Source: Hoeflea sp. IMCC20628 (GTDB lineage Bacteria; Pseudomonadota; Alphaproteobacteria; Rhizobiales; Rhizobiaceae). From it: 64,000 bases of DNA. Positions 17,716 through 27,492 of the stretch are shown here, one piece after another; the first letter of the stretch is position 1, and the number at the start of each line of letters is the position of its first letter. The notes under the pieces are model-generated. The model had not been told where the DNA came from. It was given only the letters and a program-made list of their open reading frames with translations, and did no database searches. The stretch is taken from positions 700,501-764,500 of the forward strand of contig NZ_CP011479.1 of NCBI RefSeq assembly GCF_001011155.1. Reading direction: 5' to 3'. A program made the position numbers and the translations under genes.

Positions 17716-19017
17716 ATGAGCAGTGATCATTCGACTTATCAGCCCACCACCGGATTCGGAAAGTGGATGGATGCGCGCCTGCCGGTTACCCGGCTTGTGC
17801 ATGACAGTTTCGTCTCCTACCCGGTGCCGCGGAACCTGAATTACGCCTACACCTTCGGCGGTATCCTGTCGGTGATGCTGATAGTGCAGCTGGTGACCGG
17901 CATCGTGCTGGCCATGCATTACGCCGCCGATTCTGGCCTCGCCTTCAACTCGGTCGAAAAGATCATGCGCGATGTCAATTCCGGCTGGCTGTTGCGTTAC
18001 ATGCACGCCAACGGCGCATCGTTCTTCTTTATCGCCGTGTATCTGCATATCGCACGCGGCATGTATTACGGCTCCTACAAGGCGCCGCGCGAAGTGCTGT
18101 GGATCCTCGGCGTCATCATCTTTGTGTTGATGATGGCAACCGGGTTCATGGGCTATGTGCTGCCATGGGGCCAGATGTCGTTCTGGGGGGCAACGGTGAT
18201 CACCGGCTTCTTCACGGCGTTCCCGGGGATCGGCGAGCCGATCCAGCAATTGCTGCTGGGCGGCTTTGCGGTCGATAACCCGACGCTCAACCGCTTCTTC
18301 TCGCTGCACTATCTGCTGCCATTCATGATCGTCGGTGTTGTGATCCTGCATGTCTGGGCATTGCACGTCACCGGTCAGACCAACCCGACCGGCGTTGAAG
18401 TGAAGTCGAAGACGGACACGGTTGCGTTCACGCCCTATGCGACCATCAAGGATGGTCTGGCGATGAGCATCTTCCTGATGATCTTCGCCTACTTCATCTT
18501 CTTCATGCCGAACTTCCTCGGTCATGCTGACAACTACATCCCGGCGAACCCGTTGAAGACGCCGGCGCACATCGTTCCGGAATGGTACTATCTGCCGTTC
18601 TACGCGATCCTGCGCGCCATCACCTTCAACATCGGACCGATCGATTCCAAGCTTGGCGGCGTGCTGGCCATGTTCGGATCCATTGCAGTGCTGTTCGTGC
18701 TGCCTTGGCTCGATACCTCGAAGGTCCGCTCGGCAGTCTACCGCCCTTGGTACAAGCTGTTCTTCTGGCTCTTCGTCGCCAACGCGATCTTCCTGGGTTG
18801 GCTCGGTGCCAAGCCGGCGGAAGGCGCCTACACGGTCATGGCGCAGGTTTCGACGCTGTACTACTTCGCGTTCTTCCTGGTCATCCTGCCGGTGCTGGGG
18901 TTGATCGAAACGCCCAAGCGTCTGCCGAACTCCATCACCGAAGCCGTGCTTGCCAAAAATGGCGGCAGTGGCGGGGCTGCGTCGTCCGCGGCCGCCTCAC
19001 CAGAAACACGCGGCTGA
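17716..19017 (+). CDS. petB: Cytochrome b of the bc1 complex
   Basis: 433 residues with eight or more membrane helices. The haem-ligand helices contain the paired His residues (LAMHYAAD and [23 protein letters not shown] and [10 protein letters not shown]), and the quinol-site [13 protein letters not shown] motif follows. It carries both haems b and the quinol oxidation and reduction sites. It starts 14 bp after petA. The C-terminal tail is short and rich in Gly, Ser and Ala. Confidence 0.97.
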   Translation: MSSDHSTYQPTTGFGKWMDARLPVTRLVHDSFVSYPVPRNLNYAYTFGGILSVMLIVQLVTGIVLAMHYAADSGLAFNSVEKIMRDVNSGWLLRYMHANGASFFFIAVYLHIARGMYYGSYKAPREVLWILGVIIFVLMMATGFMGYVLPWGQMSFWGATVITGFFTAFPGIGEPIQQLLLGGFAVDNPTLNRFFSLHYLLPFMIVGVVILHVWALHVTGQTNPTGVEVKSKTDTVAFTPYATIKDGLAMSIFLMIFAYFIFFMPNFLGHADNYIPANPLKTPAHIVPEWYYLPFYAILRAITFNIGPIDSKLGGVLAMFGSIAVLFVLPWLDTSKVRSAVYRPWYKLFFWLFVANAIFLGWLGAKPAEGAYTVMAQVSTLYYFAFFLVILPVLGLIETPKRLPNSITEAVLAKNGGSGGAASSAAASPETRG

Positions 19018-19042
19018 GCGGCGCGACGAAAGGAACTGAGAT

Positions 19043-19894
19043 ATGAAAAAGCTTATTGCAAGCATCGTTCCGCTCGCTTTGGCCGCCATCATTGGTGTCG
19101 GCTCGGCAGTTGCCTCGGAAGAGGAAGGCGGAACCCCGCATTACCCGATCCACCATCCGAAAGAGCAAAGCTGGTCTTTTGCCGGTCCCTTCGGGACTTT
19201 TGACAAGGGGCAGTTGCAGCGCGGCCTGAAGGTCTATGTCGAAGTCTGTTCGGCTTGCCACTCGATGGACCTTGTCCCCTTCCGCACCCTTGGTGCGCTT
19301 GGCTATTCCGAGGATCAGGTCAAAGCCTTCGCAGCTAACTATGAAGTCGAAGACGGGCCGAATGCCGATGGCGACATGTTTACGCGTACGGCCGTTGCTT
19401 CGGATCACTTCCCGTCGCCGTTCCCGAACGAGGAAGCAGCCGCGGCCTCCAATGGTGGTGCCGCCCCGCCTGACTTCTCGCTGCTGGCCAAGGCGCGCTA
19501 TGTCGAACGCGGCTTCCCGCAGTTCATCTTGGATGTGTTCACCGGCTATAACGAGAGCGGCCCGAACTACATCTACTCGCTGCTGACCGGTTATGAAGAA
19601 GCGCCACACGGTCATGAAGTGGCTGAAGGTACCTATTACAACCCGTATTTCCTTGGCAGCTCTGAACTTGCAATGGCTCCGCCGCTGTCGGACGAGCAGG
19701 TCACCTATGATGACGGCGCACCGGAAACACTGGATCAATATTCCCATGACGTAGCCGCATTCATGATGTGGGCGGCCGAGCCGCACATGGAAGAGCGCAA
19801 GCGCACCGGGTTCATGGTGATCCTGTTCCTGGCGATCTTCTCCGCGCTGATGTACCTGACCAAGAAGGCCGTGTACTCCAACAAGGAGCACTAA
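19043..19894 (+). CDS. petC: Cytochrome c1 of the bc1 complex
   Basis: 283 residues. A signal peptide ends near AVASEEEGG. The c-type haem site is CSACH (within [10 protein letters not shown]), the axial-Met region is at the later [12 protein letters not shown], and a single C-terminal helix ([18 protein letters not shown]) anchors the protein. It accepts electrons from the Rieske protein and passes them to a soluble or membrane cytochrome c. Last gene of petABC; a strong terminator follows at once. Confidence 0.96.
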   Translation: MKKLIASIVPLALAAIIGVGSAVASEEEGGTPHYPIHHPKEQSWSFAGPFGTFDKGQLQRGLKVYVEVCSACHSMDLVPFRTLGALGYSEDQVKAFAANYEVEDGPNADGDMFTRTAVASDHFPSPFPNEEAAAASNGGAAPPDFSLLAKARYVERGFPQFILDVFTGYNESGPNYIYSLLTGYEEAPHGHEVAEGTYYNPYFLGSSELAMAPPLSDEQVTYDDGAPETLDQYSHDVAAFMMWAAEPHMEERKRTGFMVILFLAIFSALMYLTKKAVYSNKEH

Positions 19895-19919
19895 GCCTCA
19901 GGGTTTGGAATAATCTGAA

Positions 19920-19943
19920 TGCGCCGCCTCCGGGCGGCGTTTT
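19920..19943 (+). terminator. Rho-independent terminator after petC
   Basis: CGCCGCC, a TCCG loop and GGCGGCG form a perfect 7-bp stem followed by TTTT, 26 bp after the petC stop. It separates petABC from apt. Confidence 0.85.
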
Positions 19944-20007
19944 CATGTCCGGCTTGCGCTGCGCCTTGCCTCGTCGCAAGGTGACATACACTCTGAGGAC
20001 CACGTCC

Positions 20008-20550
20008 ATGACCGATCTTGAAAACGAACTGCGCGCTGCCATACGCACGATTCCGGATTACCCCAAGCCGGGCATCCTGTTCCGCGACATCACCACACTG
20101 CTTGGTGCGCCGCGGGCTTTCCGGCGCTCGATTGATGAACTGGTGCATCCCTATGCCGGGCTTCAGGTCTCTAAAATTGCAGGCATAGAGGCGCGCGGCT
20201 TCATTCTCGGCGGCGCCATGGCGCACCAGTTGTCGGCAGGATTCGTGCCGATCCGCAAGAAGGGCAAGCTGCCGCATGACACTGTGCGGGTGGCCTACAG
20301 CCTTGAATATGGTGTCGATGAAATGGAAATGCACAGGGACGCGATCATGGAGGGCGAAAGCGTCATCCTGGTCGACGATCTGATCGCCACCGGCGGCACG
20401 GCGGAAGGTGCTGTCAAATTGCTGCGCCAGATGGGCGCCAACATCGTCGCGGCCTGCTTCGTCATCGACCTGCCGGATCTTGGCGGGCGCAAAAAGCTCG
20501 AAGATCTCGGCGTGCAGGTGCGCACGCTGGTCTCCTACGAAGGCCACTGA
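20008..20550 (+). CDS. apt: Adenine phosphoribosyltransferase
   Basis: 180 residues, from the ATG at 20008; longer in-frame starts run back into petC and its terminator. Family blocks are [40 protein letters not shown] and the PRPP-binding loop [14 protein letters not shown]. It salvages adenine to AMP with PRPP in the cytoplasm. GAGGACCACGTCC precedes the start. Placement after petABC is common in rhizobia. Confidence 0.95.
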   Translation: MTDLENELRAAIRTIPDYPKPGILFRDITTLLGAPRAFRRSIDELVHPYAGLQVSKIAGIEARGFILGGAMAHQLSAGFVPIRKKGKLPHDTVRVAYSLEYGVDEMEMHRDAIMEGESVILVDDLIATGGTAEGAVKLLRQMGANIVAACFVIDLPDLGGRKKLEDLGVQVRTLVSYEGH

Positions 20551-20598
20551 ACCGATCTTTCAGGCTTAGTGGGGTTTCGTGTAGCGCTGCGTTTGCTG

Positions 20599-21087
20599 CT
20601 AGGTGTCGTCGCCTGCGACGGCAAACCTGATCAGCGCGGCTGAATCGAAACTCATCACCAGTTCACCATCCTTGTCGCAAGCCTCGGAGGTCAGTTCGAG
20701 GATCGACCAGCCCGGCCTTGAGGCGAGTGGCCTGGTTCCGCGAACGGTGCGGGAGTAGAAAATTTCGTCACCGGCAAAGACCGGTTTGAACCATCTGAGA
20801 TTGCGGAAACCGGGGGAGGGGCCAAACTCGGGCAGGCTGCGGCCCTCGGCGTCGGCCAGTTTCGCCTCGGCGGCGTTGGATGCCAGGTTGAGCTTCATCC
20901 AGGTTGCGGCGGTGTGCCATCCCGATGCGCACAGGCCGCCGAAGATGCTGTCCTTGGCGGCTTCGGCGTCGATATGGAAGCGCTGCGGATCGAACTGGCG
21001 GGCAAAATCAATGATTGCCTCTGCAGTAAAGACATGGCTGCCCAATTCCCTGCGTGTGCCGGGTTCGAAGACTGGGTCAATGATCAT
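20599..21087 (-). CDS. MaoC-like (R)-hydratase/dehydratase domain protein (2nd of pair)
   Basis: 162 residues with a hot-dog fold of the MaoC type: FTAEAIIDFARQFDPQRFHID carries the conserved Asp and His, followed by GGLCASGWHTAATWMKL. Many such proteins hydrate enoyl-CoA; others lack known activity. It starts inside the last codons of its neighbour (4-bp overlap), and the two resemble each other, so they arose by duplication and may act together as a dimer. Confidence 0.88.
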   Translation of the reverse strand: MIIDPVFEPGTRRELGSHVFTAEAIIDFARQFDPQRFHIDAEAAKDSIFGGLCASGWHTAATWMKLNLASNAAEAKLADAEGRSLPEFGPSPGFRNLRWFKPVFAGDEIFYSRTVRGTRPLASRPGWSILELTSEACDKDGELVMSFDSAALIRFAVAGDDT

Positions 21088-21557
21088 GATTGGGCTGTCT
21101 CCGCGGTCCGAAGGTGTACCATCACCGGGTTCTCCGATTCCAGCACGGTATCGCCGTTCTGGTTTCTCAATTCATGGCGCAAGCTGACGATGCCGATCCC
21201 GGGCCGGGATTTGGATTCGCGGCTATCAAGGACTCTGGTTTCACCTGACAGCACGTCGCCCGCGAGAACCGGTCGCTTCCACTTGACGAAATCGATACCG
21301 GGAGCACCTTCGGCGGCGGTGCGCAGCAGATAGGAATCGGCCATCATCCGCATCATCATCGCACAGCTGTGCCAGCCCGATGCGGCCAGACCGCCAAGGA
21401 TGGAATTGCGGCCGGCCTCAGCGTCGAGATGCATGGGTTGGGCGTCAAATTCCATCGCAAAGGCGATGATCTCGTCGGCGGAAACATGTTTTGGGCCAAG
21501 CGGGAACACAGTTCCAGGGCTCATGTCCTCGAAGTGGAGGAGGTCATCCTTGGGCAT
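21084..21557 (-). CDS. MaoC-like (R)-hydratase/dehydratase domain protein (1st of pair)
   Basis: 157 residues, upstream member of the pair. The hydratase-like catalytic segment is visible: VSADEIIAFAMEFDAQPMHLD, then GGLAASGWHSCAMMMRM. The ATG has a Gly/Ala-type ribosome site in AGCGACTGAAATCC, not strong. Candidate substrates are acyl-CoA enoyl intermediates. With the second gene it forms a two-gene operon that converges on apt. Confidence 0.88.
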   Translation of the reverse strand: MPKDDLLHFEDMSPGTVFPLGPKHVSADEIIAFAMEFDAQPMHLDAEAGRNSILGGLAASGWHSCAMMMRMMADSYLLRTAAEGAPGIDFVKWKRPVLAGDVLSGETRVLDSRESKSRPGIGIVSLRHELRNQNGDTVLESENPVMVHLRTAETAQS

Positions 21558-21999
21558 GGATTTCAGTCGCTTTCTTTTTGACGATTTGGCTCAACTTAGA
21601 GGGTTCGCTTTAGGTTTGAAAGGCTCACTTTGGGGCGATCGGGTTTGCAGCCTTTGCACAGGCCTGCGAAGGCTGTTCTGTATCCAATTTGCAACAGCAG
21701 GGCTGTGTTTTTACCTTGGTCGGAGTTTTGACGGTTAGGGAAATTCCTTGGAAAAAACATTTAAATCAATGGTTTGCCATGTTGTCGACTGGCTGACGCA
21801 ACCATTTTTCTGCGCTGGCCCAACCGTCGTTCACGCTCCTGCACTTTACTTGACCAAAATAGTCAAGTATTAGGTCGATCATCGTAGCCCGCCAACTTTC
21901 CCTGTTTGAGGATTGTGAGCCAGCCAACCAATTTCTCCCTGCGGAATGTCCTTATGGGAGGCTCACCAATCGTTGCACATTCTAAATGGGGGATGGGAC
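21558..21999. other. Regulatory region upstream of the TonB-dependent receptor
   Basis: 442 bp between the divergent MaoC pair and the receptor gene. It holds the 23-bp perfect palindrome at 21847-21869; otherwise it is fairly AT-rich, with no ORF of convincing coding character. Confidence 0.6.
21847..21869 (+). promoter_or_regulatory. RirA-type iron operator upstream of the receptor gene
   Basis: A perfect inverted repeat TACTTGAC-7 bp-GTCAAGTA contains TGACCAAAATAGTCA, an exact TGA-N9-TCA (21851-21865), the IRO motif bound by RirA in rhizobia. TTGACC within it could act as a -35 hexamer. It lies about 130 bp before the receptor ATG. Together with the iron function of the downstream genes this is the strongest iron operator of the window. 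Confidence 0.75.
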
Positions 22000-24498
22000 A
22001 TGAAAGTCTCGCTCAGGGGCGAGCCGGATTCCGGCTGTCGTAAAAATTCACACTCGCAGATTTCAGACATGTTGAGCGCTACAGTGGCTACAGCCTGTTT
22101 TATCGCTGTGGGTACACATCACGCGCTGGCACAGGACGGCGAGACCATCGTGCTTCCGACCGTTGATGTCGAGACCACGCAACAAAGGCAGCCTGCAGCT
22201 GTTACCGCGGCGGCAAAGCAGGAAGCCGCAGCAGCAAGCAAGCGCGCTGCACAACGTGCCGCAGCCGCCAGCGCCAAGCGCCAGGCAGATGCGGCTGCCG
22301 CACGCGCCGCAGCACTGGAAGCTGCTAATCAGCGCGCCGAAGCCGAAGCCCGGGCAGCCGCCGAGGCTACTGCGAAGGCCAAGGAAATTGCACGGGGCAA
22401 TCCCTATGCCGATCCCGACGCACCTTTCAAAAGCGACCGGTTGGCCAATTCCCGCTTGCCAGGCAGCATTGCCGATACGCCACGGACAGTAACGGCAATC
22501 GGCAAGGAAGTTCTGGAAGCCACCGGCATGACATCGGTTCGCGAAATTGCGCGCACCACACCGGGCATCTCGCTGGGTTTCGGCGAGGGCGGCAATTCCT
22601 TCGGCGACAACATCTATATCCGTGGCTTCAAGGCCAACAACGACCTCTATATCGATGGGGTCCGCGATTCCGGCATCAGCGTACATGAGACATTCAACAC
22701 CGAGCAGATCGAAGTGATCAAAGGTCCAGCCGGAACAATCGGCGGGCGCGGCACAACCGGTGGTGCGCTTGATATCGTGTCAAAGAAGGCCAAGGACGTC
22801 TCGTTCTTCGAGGCTTCTTCGACGGTGACCAGCGCTAAAACCAAACGCGCCACGATCGATTTCAACCATGCTTTCAACGAGCAGATCCAGCTTCGCATCA
22901 ACGCGCTGGTTCAGGATGGCAATGTCGCAGGCCGTGACAATGTCGAGGATGACCGGCGTGGCTTTGCCGCAGCGGTGACGATCAAGCCTACCGATCAGTT
23001 CACAATCGAGGCCGACGTCGCGCGCACGGTTATCAACCAGACGCCGGACTGGGGCGTTCCCTATGTGTCGGACAATGGCGGCCCTGTGCCCGAATTTGGG
23101 GTCGACCGTGCAACATTTTACGGAGTGGTCGGACGCGATTATCAGGACGTGACGCAGACCGTCGGGACTATCAAGACGATCTATGAACTGACCGACAGTC
23201 TCAAGCTGACAAACACGGCTCGTTACTCCCATTCGATCAATGATTACGTGCTCACCGCACCCAGCAGCCTGAACACCAACGGGTCGGACGACATCAACGA
23301 CTGGCAGGTTGGCCTGAGTTTCAAGAGCCGATACCAGGTGACTGACGTGTTCGCCGACGTACTGGAATTGTCCGGCGAAAGCACATTGGGTGGCGTCACG
23401 CACACCTATGTGGCCGGTCTGAGCTACAGCGACGAGAAGGTGAACACGCGCGGCTATCAGAACCTGCAGAGCGAAGACTATCTGCCGCCGGCCGGACAAC
23501 GCGGCTGTACGGTAAGTGCAGTCAACCCGAACCCGATCGCCGAAGGCTGCTGGTCAGGTGAAGCTCCGGTTCTGGGTGATTCAGCCACCATCACCAAGGT
23601 TCGCACGACATCGCTGTATGCGCTCGACACGATCGAACTGTCCGATCAGTGGCTGATCAATGGCGGTGTTCGCGTGGATTTCTATGACAACAAGCGCAGT
23701 ACCGACACCACGGATCTGTCGCGCAAGGACACATTGTTCAACTGGAATGCCGGTGTCACCTACAAGCCGTGGGAAAACACCAGCCTGTATGCAGCCATTG
23801 CAAGCTCCTCAAATCCGTCCGGGCAGGAAATCGCCGCCGGTGGCAGCTTCTACGGCGGTCTCGATGACGGTGGCGCGATCCTGGCGCCCGAGCGCAACAT
23901 GTCCTACGAAGCAGGGGTCAAGTACCAGTACAATGACCATCTGTTGCTGACGGCTGCCCTCTTCCATACGGTCAAGTCGAATGCGCGCGAGGATTTCGAT
24001 CCTGACGGCCGTGGCGGTCCGCTGCCCACGCAGTATCTCGACACCATGAAATACTCCATGACGGGCATCGAAGTCGGCGTCTCAGGTAATCTGACCGACC
24101 GGATCGCCCTGTTCGGTGGCGCCGTCTTTATGGACAGCAATATCCTCGAAAGCTACGATGCAGACAATGTCGGCAAGGACATAGCCAATATTGCGCATCA
24201 GCAGTTCAGCCTTCTGGGCACCTATGCGTACAATGAAAAGCTGACGCTTGGGGCACGGGTGACCTATGCCGGTGGCAGAAAGCTCGGCGGGCCGGTGGCC
24301 AATGGCAACACCCTGCCGGACTACACGACCCTCGACCTGCTGGCGACGTACAAGTTCTCCGAACACGCGGAACTGCAGTTCAATGTCACCAATGTCACTG
24401 ACGCGACCTACTACGACGCGGGTTACCGCTCCGGTTCGCCCTTCACCTATGTGGCGCCGGGCCGCGAGTTTTCGCTCAACCTGAAAGCCAAGTTCTAA
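22000..24498 (+). CDS. TonB-dependent siderophore receptor with Ala-rich N-terminal extension
   Basis: 832 residues from the ATG with GGGGGA seven bases upstream. Signal peptide ends near residue 45 (ALAQ). A TonB-box-like ETIVLPT (48-54) is followed by an unusual Ala/Lys/Arg/Glu-rich helix (66-131). The plug begins around residue 150 ([38 protein letters not shown]) and the 22-strand barrel ends in Phe (LNLKAKF). Plug sequence resembles catecholate/hydroxamate siderophore receptors of the Fiu/FhuA group; the ligand is unknown. An IRO-type operator lies upstream. Confidence 0.92.
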   Translation: MKVSLRGEPDSGCRKNSHSQISDMLSATVATACFIAVGTHHALAQDGETIVLPTVDVETTQQRQPAAVTAAAKQEAAAASKRAAQRAAAASAKRQADAAAARAAALEAANQRAEAEARAAAEATAKAKEIARGNPYADPDAPFKSDRLANSRLPGSIADTPRTVTAIGKEVLEATGMTSVREIARTTPGISLGFGEGGNSFGDNIYIRGFKANNDLYIDGVRDSGISVHETFNTEQIEVIKGPAGTIGGRGTTGGALDIVSKKAKDVSFFEASSTVTSAKTKRATIDFNHAFNEQIQLRINALVQDGNVAGRDNVEDDRRGFAAAVTIKPTDQFTIEADVARTVINQTPDWGVPYVSDNGGPVPEFGVDRATFYGVVGRDYQDVTQTVGTIKTIYELTDSLKLTNTARYSHSINDYVLTAPSSLNTNGSDDINDWQVGLSFKSRYQVTDVFADVLELSGESTLGGVTHTYVAGLSYSDEKVNTRGYQNLQSEDYLPPAGQRGCTVSAVNPNPIAEGCWSGEAPVLGDSATITKVRTTSLYALDTIELSDQWLINGGVRVDFYDNKRSTDTTDLSRKDTLFNWNAGVTYKPWENTSLYAAIASSSNPSGQEIAAGGSFYGGLDDGGAILAPERNMSYEAGVKYQYNDHLLLTAALFHTVKSNAREDFDPDGRGGPLPTQYLDTMKYSMTGIEVGVSGNLTDRIALFGGAVFMDSNILESYDADNVGKDIANIAHQQFSLLGTYAYNEKLTLGARVTYAGGRKLGGPVANGNTLPDYTTLDLLATYKFSEHAELQFNVTNVTDATYYDAGYRSGSPFTYVAPGREFSLNLKAKF

Positions 24499-24514
24499 GG
24501 CTTGCTACGACACA

Positions 24515-24550
24515 GCGTTCCGGGCGGCAGATCGTCCGGAACGCATTTTT
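24515..24550 (+). terminator. Terminator hairpin between receptor and hydroxylase genes
   Basis: GCGTTCCGG and CCGGAACGC form a 9-bp stem with a 12-base loop, followed by ATTTTTAT. It lies just after the receptor stop, ahead of the PiuC-like gene, and may reduce, not abolish, transcription into the downstream ExbBD-TonB genes. Confidence 0.75.
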
Positions 24551-24563
24551 ATGGGATAGCCAG

Positions 24564-25247
24564 ATGCTGATCACAATTCCCGATATCCTGAGCAAGGATG
24601 AGGTGCGCCATTTCCGTGAGGTGCTCGACACGGCCGAGTGGGAGTCTGGTTCGAAAACCGCCGGCGCCCAGTCTCAGTCGGTCAAGCAGAACCAGCAATT
24701 GCCGGTTTCCAGCGATGCTGCACTCAAGCTCGGTCAGTTCCTGCTGCAGAAACTCTCTGCAAGCCCGCTTTTTCTATCCGCGGCTCTGCCGCTCAGAATT
24801 CTGCCTCCGATGTTCAACCGTTATGAGGCGCAAGAGACTTTCGGGGTTCATGTCGACAATGCCATCCGCCTCAATCACCTGACGCAAGAGCGACTCAGAA
24901 CAGACCTGTCGATGACGGTGTTTTTGAGCGAACCGGACGAATATGACGGCGGCGAACTGGTCGTCGAGGACCACTATGGCACGCAAGAGGTAAAGCTCGA
25001 AGCCGGTCACATGGTGCTTTACCCGTCGACCAGCCTTCACCAGGTGGTGCCGGTCAGTCGCGGCGCGCGGGTGTCTTCGTTTTTCTGGCTGCAAAGCATG
25101 ATCCGCTCGGACGCGCATCGCAGCATGCTGTTCGATCTTGACCAGACGATCCAGTCTCTCGCCATGCGCCTGGATACGGGAGACAGCGAAGTCGTCCGCC
25201 TGACCGGCATTTACCACAACCTCATCCGCACATGGGCAGAGACCTGA
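24564..25247 (+). CDS. Fe(II)/2-oxoglutarate-dependent PKHD-type hydroxylase
   Basis: 227 residues of the PiuC/YbiX family. The iron-binding facial triad is visible as HVD (FGVHVDNAI) and a later His (TSLHQVVPV), and the 2-oxoglutarate Arg is in SRGARVSS. These dioxygenases accompany siderophore receptors and are induced on iron limitation; their substrate is not settled. The gene sits between the receptor and exbB, three bases before the exbB start, so it is translated with the energising complex. Confidence 0.92.
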   Translation: MLITIPDILSKDEVRHFREVLDTAEWESGSKTAGAQSQSVKQNQQLPVSSDAALKLGQFLLQKLSASPLFLSAALPLRILPPMFNRYEAQETFGVHVDNAIRLNHLTQERLRTDLSMTVFLSEPDEYDGGELVVEDHYGTQEVKLEAGHMVLYPSTSLHQVVPVSRGARVSSFFWLQSMIRSDAHRSMLFDLDQTIQSLAMRLDTGDSEVVRLTGIYHNLIRTWAET

Positions 25248-25250
25248 ACA

Positions 25251-26138
25251 ATGAAGACGAAACTGATCCGATATGGTGTTTTGACCGCACTGGTGGTGCT
25301 GGCAGGAAGCGCGAATGCGCAGGATGCCGCCCAGCCCGCCGTTCAAGGTCAGTGGCTTGGCGCTCTTGCTGCCGGTGTTTCCGACTGGCTTCACCAGGCC
25401 GGCGAAGACGAGTTGAGCGCCATGGGCATGTTCATGGCCGCCGACTGGGTGGTCAAGGCGGTGATGATCTCGCTGGCCTTTGCATCGGTGCTGACATGGC
25501 TGATCTTCTTTGCAAAGACCACGGATCTGGTTTGGCAGCGCGCCAGGCTCAAGCGCAATTTCCGCCGGCTCGACGCGCATGGCAGCCTGCGCGGGGTGCA
25601 AGCGGTCTTTGCAAATGGCAAGGGGATTGTTGGCCGCATGGTGCATGCAGCCTTGCGTGAACGCGAGCGCAGCAGCGCAGGCGGACTGGACAAGACCGGC
25701 ATCAAGGAACGCGTCTCCTCCGAGCTGTCACGGATCGAAGCCGGTGCGGCCAGGAGCATGATGTCGGGGACAGGCATTCTCGCCAATATCGGCTCGACTG
25801 CTCCCTTTGTCGGCCTGTTTGGAACCGTCTGGGGCATCATGAACTCCTTCATTTCGATTTCGGAGAGCAACACCACCAATCTGGCCGTCGTGGCGCCGGG
25901 GATTGCCGAAGCCTTGCTGGCAACAGCGATCGGCCTGGTGGCAGCTATACCGGCGGTTATCTTTTACAATCTGATTGCGCGCGGACTCGGCGGCTACAAG
26001 GTGATGCTGGCTGACGCCGGTGCGCTGGTCGAACGCACATTGTCGCGTGATCTCGATATGGCGGAGAAAGTATCGGGGAACGCAGCGGCTGCTGAGCCAA
26101 CCGCGCTTGTGTCCGATCTTGCCGAGGCTGCGGAGTAA
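25251..26138 (+). CDS. exbB: TonB-system proton channel ExbB
   Basis: 295 residues. A signal-peptide-like N-terminus (residues 1-24, ANA) is followed by three membrane helices; the last two are in the MotA/TolQ/ExbB domain, with the conserved GLFGTVWGIMNSF and the AEALLATAIGLVAAIPAVI helix. It forms the inner-membrane proton channel with ExbD, energising TonB. The ~25-residue leader and periplasmic spacer make it longer than the E. coli protein, as usual in alphaproteobacteria. Confidence 0.95.
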   Translation: MKTKLIRYGVLTALVVLAGSANAQDAAQPAVQGQWLGALAAGVSDWLHQAGEDELSAMGMFMAADWVVKAVMISLAFASVLTWLIFFAKTTDLVWQRARLKRNFRRLDAHGSLRGVQAVFANGKGIVGRMVHAALRERERSSAGGLDKTGIKERVSSELSRIEAGAARSMMSGTGILANIGSTAPFVGLFGTVWGIMNSFISISESNTTNLAVVAPGIAEALLATAIGLVAAIPAVIFYNLIARGLGGYKVMLADAGALVERTLSRDLDMAEKVSGNAAAAEPTALVSDLAEAAE

Positions 26139-26143
26139 GGGCC

Positions 26144-26638
26144 ATGGCTGGCAGAATTGCTGACGACGACGAACTGGCTGAAAACCACGACATCAACATC
26201 ACACCTTTCATCGACGTGATGCTGGTGCTGCTGATCATCTTCATGATCGCAGCACCACTGTCGACGGTGGATATCCCGGTTGAACTGCCGGTGGCTGTCG
26301 CCGAGCCGCCACAGCGGCCGCTCAAGCCGGTGTTCATCACGATTGCCGAGGATCTAGCGTTGTCGGTCGGCGAGACCAGCACGACATTCGAGCGGCTTTA
26401 CATCGATGTCGGCATTGCCACGCTGCAAAAGCGCGACACGCGGCTGTACATCCGCGCTGACAAGTCTGTGCCCTATGGAGAGTTCATCCGGGTGATGAAC
26501 ATCCTGCGCGCCGACGGGTTCCTGAAGATCGGACTGGTGGGGCTGGATGAAAGCGCATTGCCGCCGGAAGAGCAAAACTCGACCGGCAGCGGTGTAACTG
26601 CGCCTTCTGCTCCGGTTGCAACAGGGCAGCAGCCGTGA
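26144..26638 (+). CDS. exbD: TonB-system protein ExbD
   Basis: 164 residues. A short cytoplasmic start is followed by NITPFIDVMLVLLIIFMIAAP, the single helix whose Asp carries protons, then a periplasmic domain ending in a Ser/Thr-rich tail. It works with ExbB to power TonB. It begins five bases after exbB and its last four bases overlap tonB (GTGA), giving one translational unit. Confidence 0.95.
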   Translation: MAGRIADDDELAENHDINITPFIDVMLVLLIIFMIAAPLSTVDIPVELPVAVAEPPQRPLKPVFITIAEDLALSVGETSTTFERLYIDVGIATLQKRDTRLYIRADKSVPYGEFIRVMNILRADGFLKIGLVGLDESALPPEEQNSTGSGVTAPSAPVATGQQP

Positions 26639-27480
26639 GCCTGATCTATCAGCGGTCGGCGTCAGGCATCTGGTTCTGGGCCTGCGCTGCGGTGGTCAGC
26701 GTCGGACTGCATGGCGGCTTGTCCTATCTGGCCTTGCGCGACCAGCCCTCCGTGATGATCGAACAGCCGGTGGATGCAGGCATTACCGGCGCCATCATGT
26801 TTGATCTCTCAGACCTGATTGCAGCGCCTGCGGACATGGCGGAAGACAGCGCCGAAGCGGTCGACTCTGCCGAGGCGCCGACTGTCACCGAAAGCCCTGA
26901 AGTCGTCGATCCGGCCAAGGCCGCGGAAGAGCCGATGCTCAGCCAGATTCCCTACAAGGTGGAGGACGACAGTCTGAAATTTGGTGTGGCCAGTCCGGAG
27001 CCCGCCGAGGACACAGAAGAGATCGCCCACGAGATCGCCACGGAGTACAAGCCGGAGGACGTCGAGCAGCCCAGCACCACCGGCGCCCAAGAAAGTGATG
27101 CTGCAGATGCATCAGTCGCGGCCGTCGCAGCCGAGGAAACTGCCGAGACCACCAAGGCGACGGGAGAAGGATTGACCGCGGAGCAGAAAGAGGAAGTGCG
27201 CCAATGGCAGCGCGATATCGTGCTCAGAATCAGCAAGGTCCGGAAATATCCGGCACTGGCGCGAGAGAAAAAGATCGAGGGGGAAGTGCGGGTCCGCTTC
27301 ACGCTTGACCAGTATGGGACCATTCAGTCGTCAATGATCGAGACTTCTTCAGGCTCAGCAGTGCTTGATGAGGCGGCGCTTGCCGTCTTTGAGGAGATCG
27401 GCAAGCTGCCGACCCCGCCAAGCTATCTCGAAGGCGACAGCTTCACACTGCTGGCGCCGATCCGTTACTCGTTCCGGTAG
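26635..27480 (+). CDS. tonB: Energy transducer TonB with acidic linker
   Basis: 281 residues starting at GTG. One membrane helix (about 11-31) anchors it. The C-terminal TonB domain (residues ~195-281) contains VRKYPALAREKKIEGEVRVR and ends ...LLAPIRYSFR. The intervening linker is strongly acidic (many Glu/Asp) instead of the Pro/Lys-rich type of E. coli TonB. It transmits inner-membrane proton energy to the receptor encoded upstream. It converges with the hydroxy-acid oxidase gene, 12 bp apart. Confidence 0.92.
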   Translation: MSLIYQRSASGIWFWACAAVVSVGLHGGLSYLALRDQPSVMIEQPVDAGITGAIMFDLSDLIAAPADMAEDSAEAVDSAEAPTVTESPEVVDPAKAAEEPMLSQIPYKVEDDSLKFGVASPEPAEDTEEIAHEIATEYKPEDVEQPSTTGAQESDAADASVAAVAAEETAETTKATGEGLTAEQKEEVRQWQRDIVLRISKVRKYPALAREKKIEGEVRVRFTLDQYGTIQSSMIETSSGSAVLDEAALAVFEEIGKLPTPPSYLEGDSFTLLAPIRYSFR

Positions 27481-27492
27481 TCAGTCTGGTCG

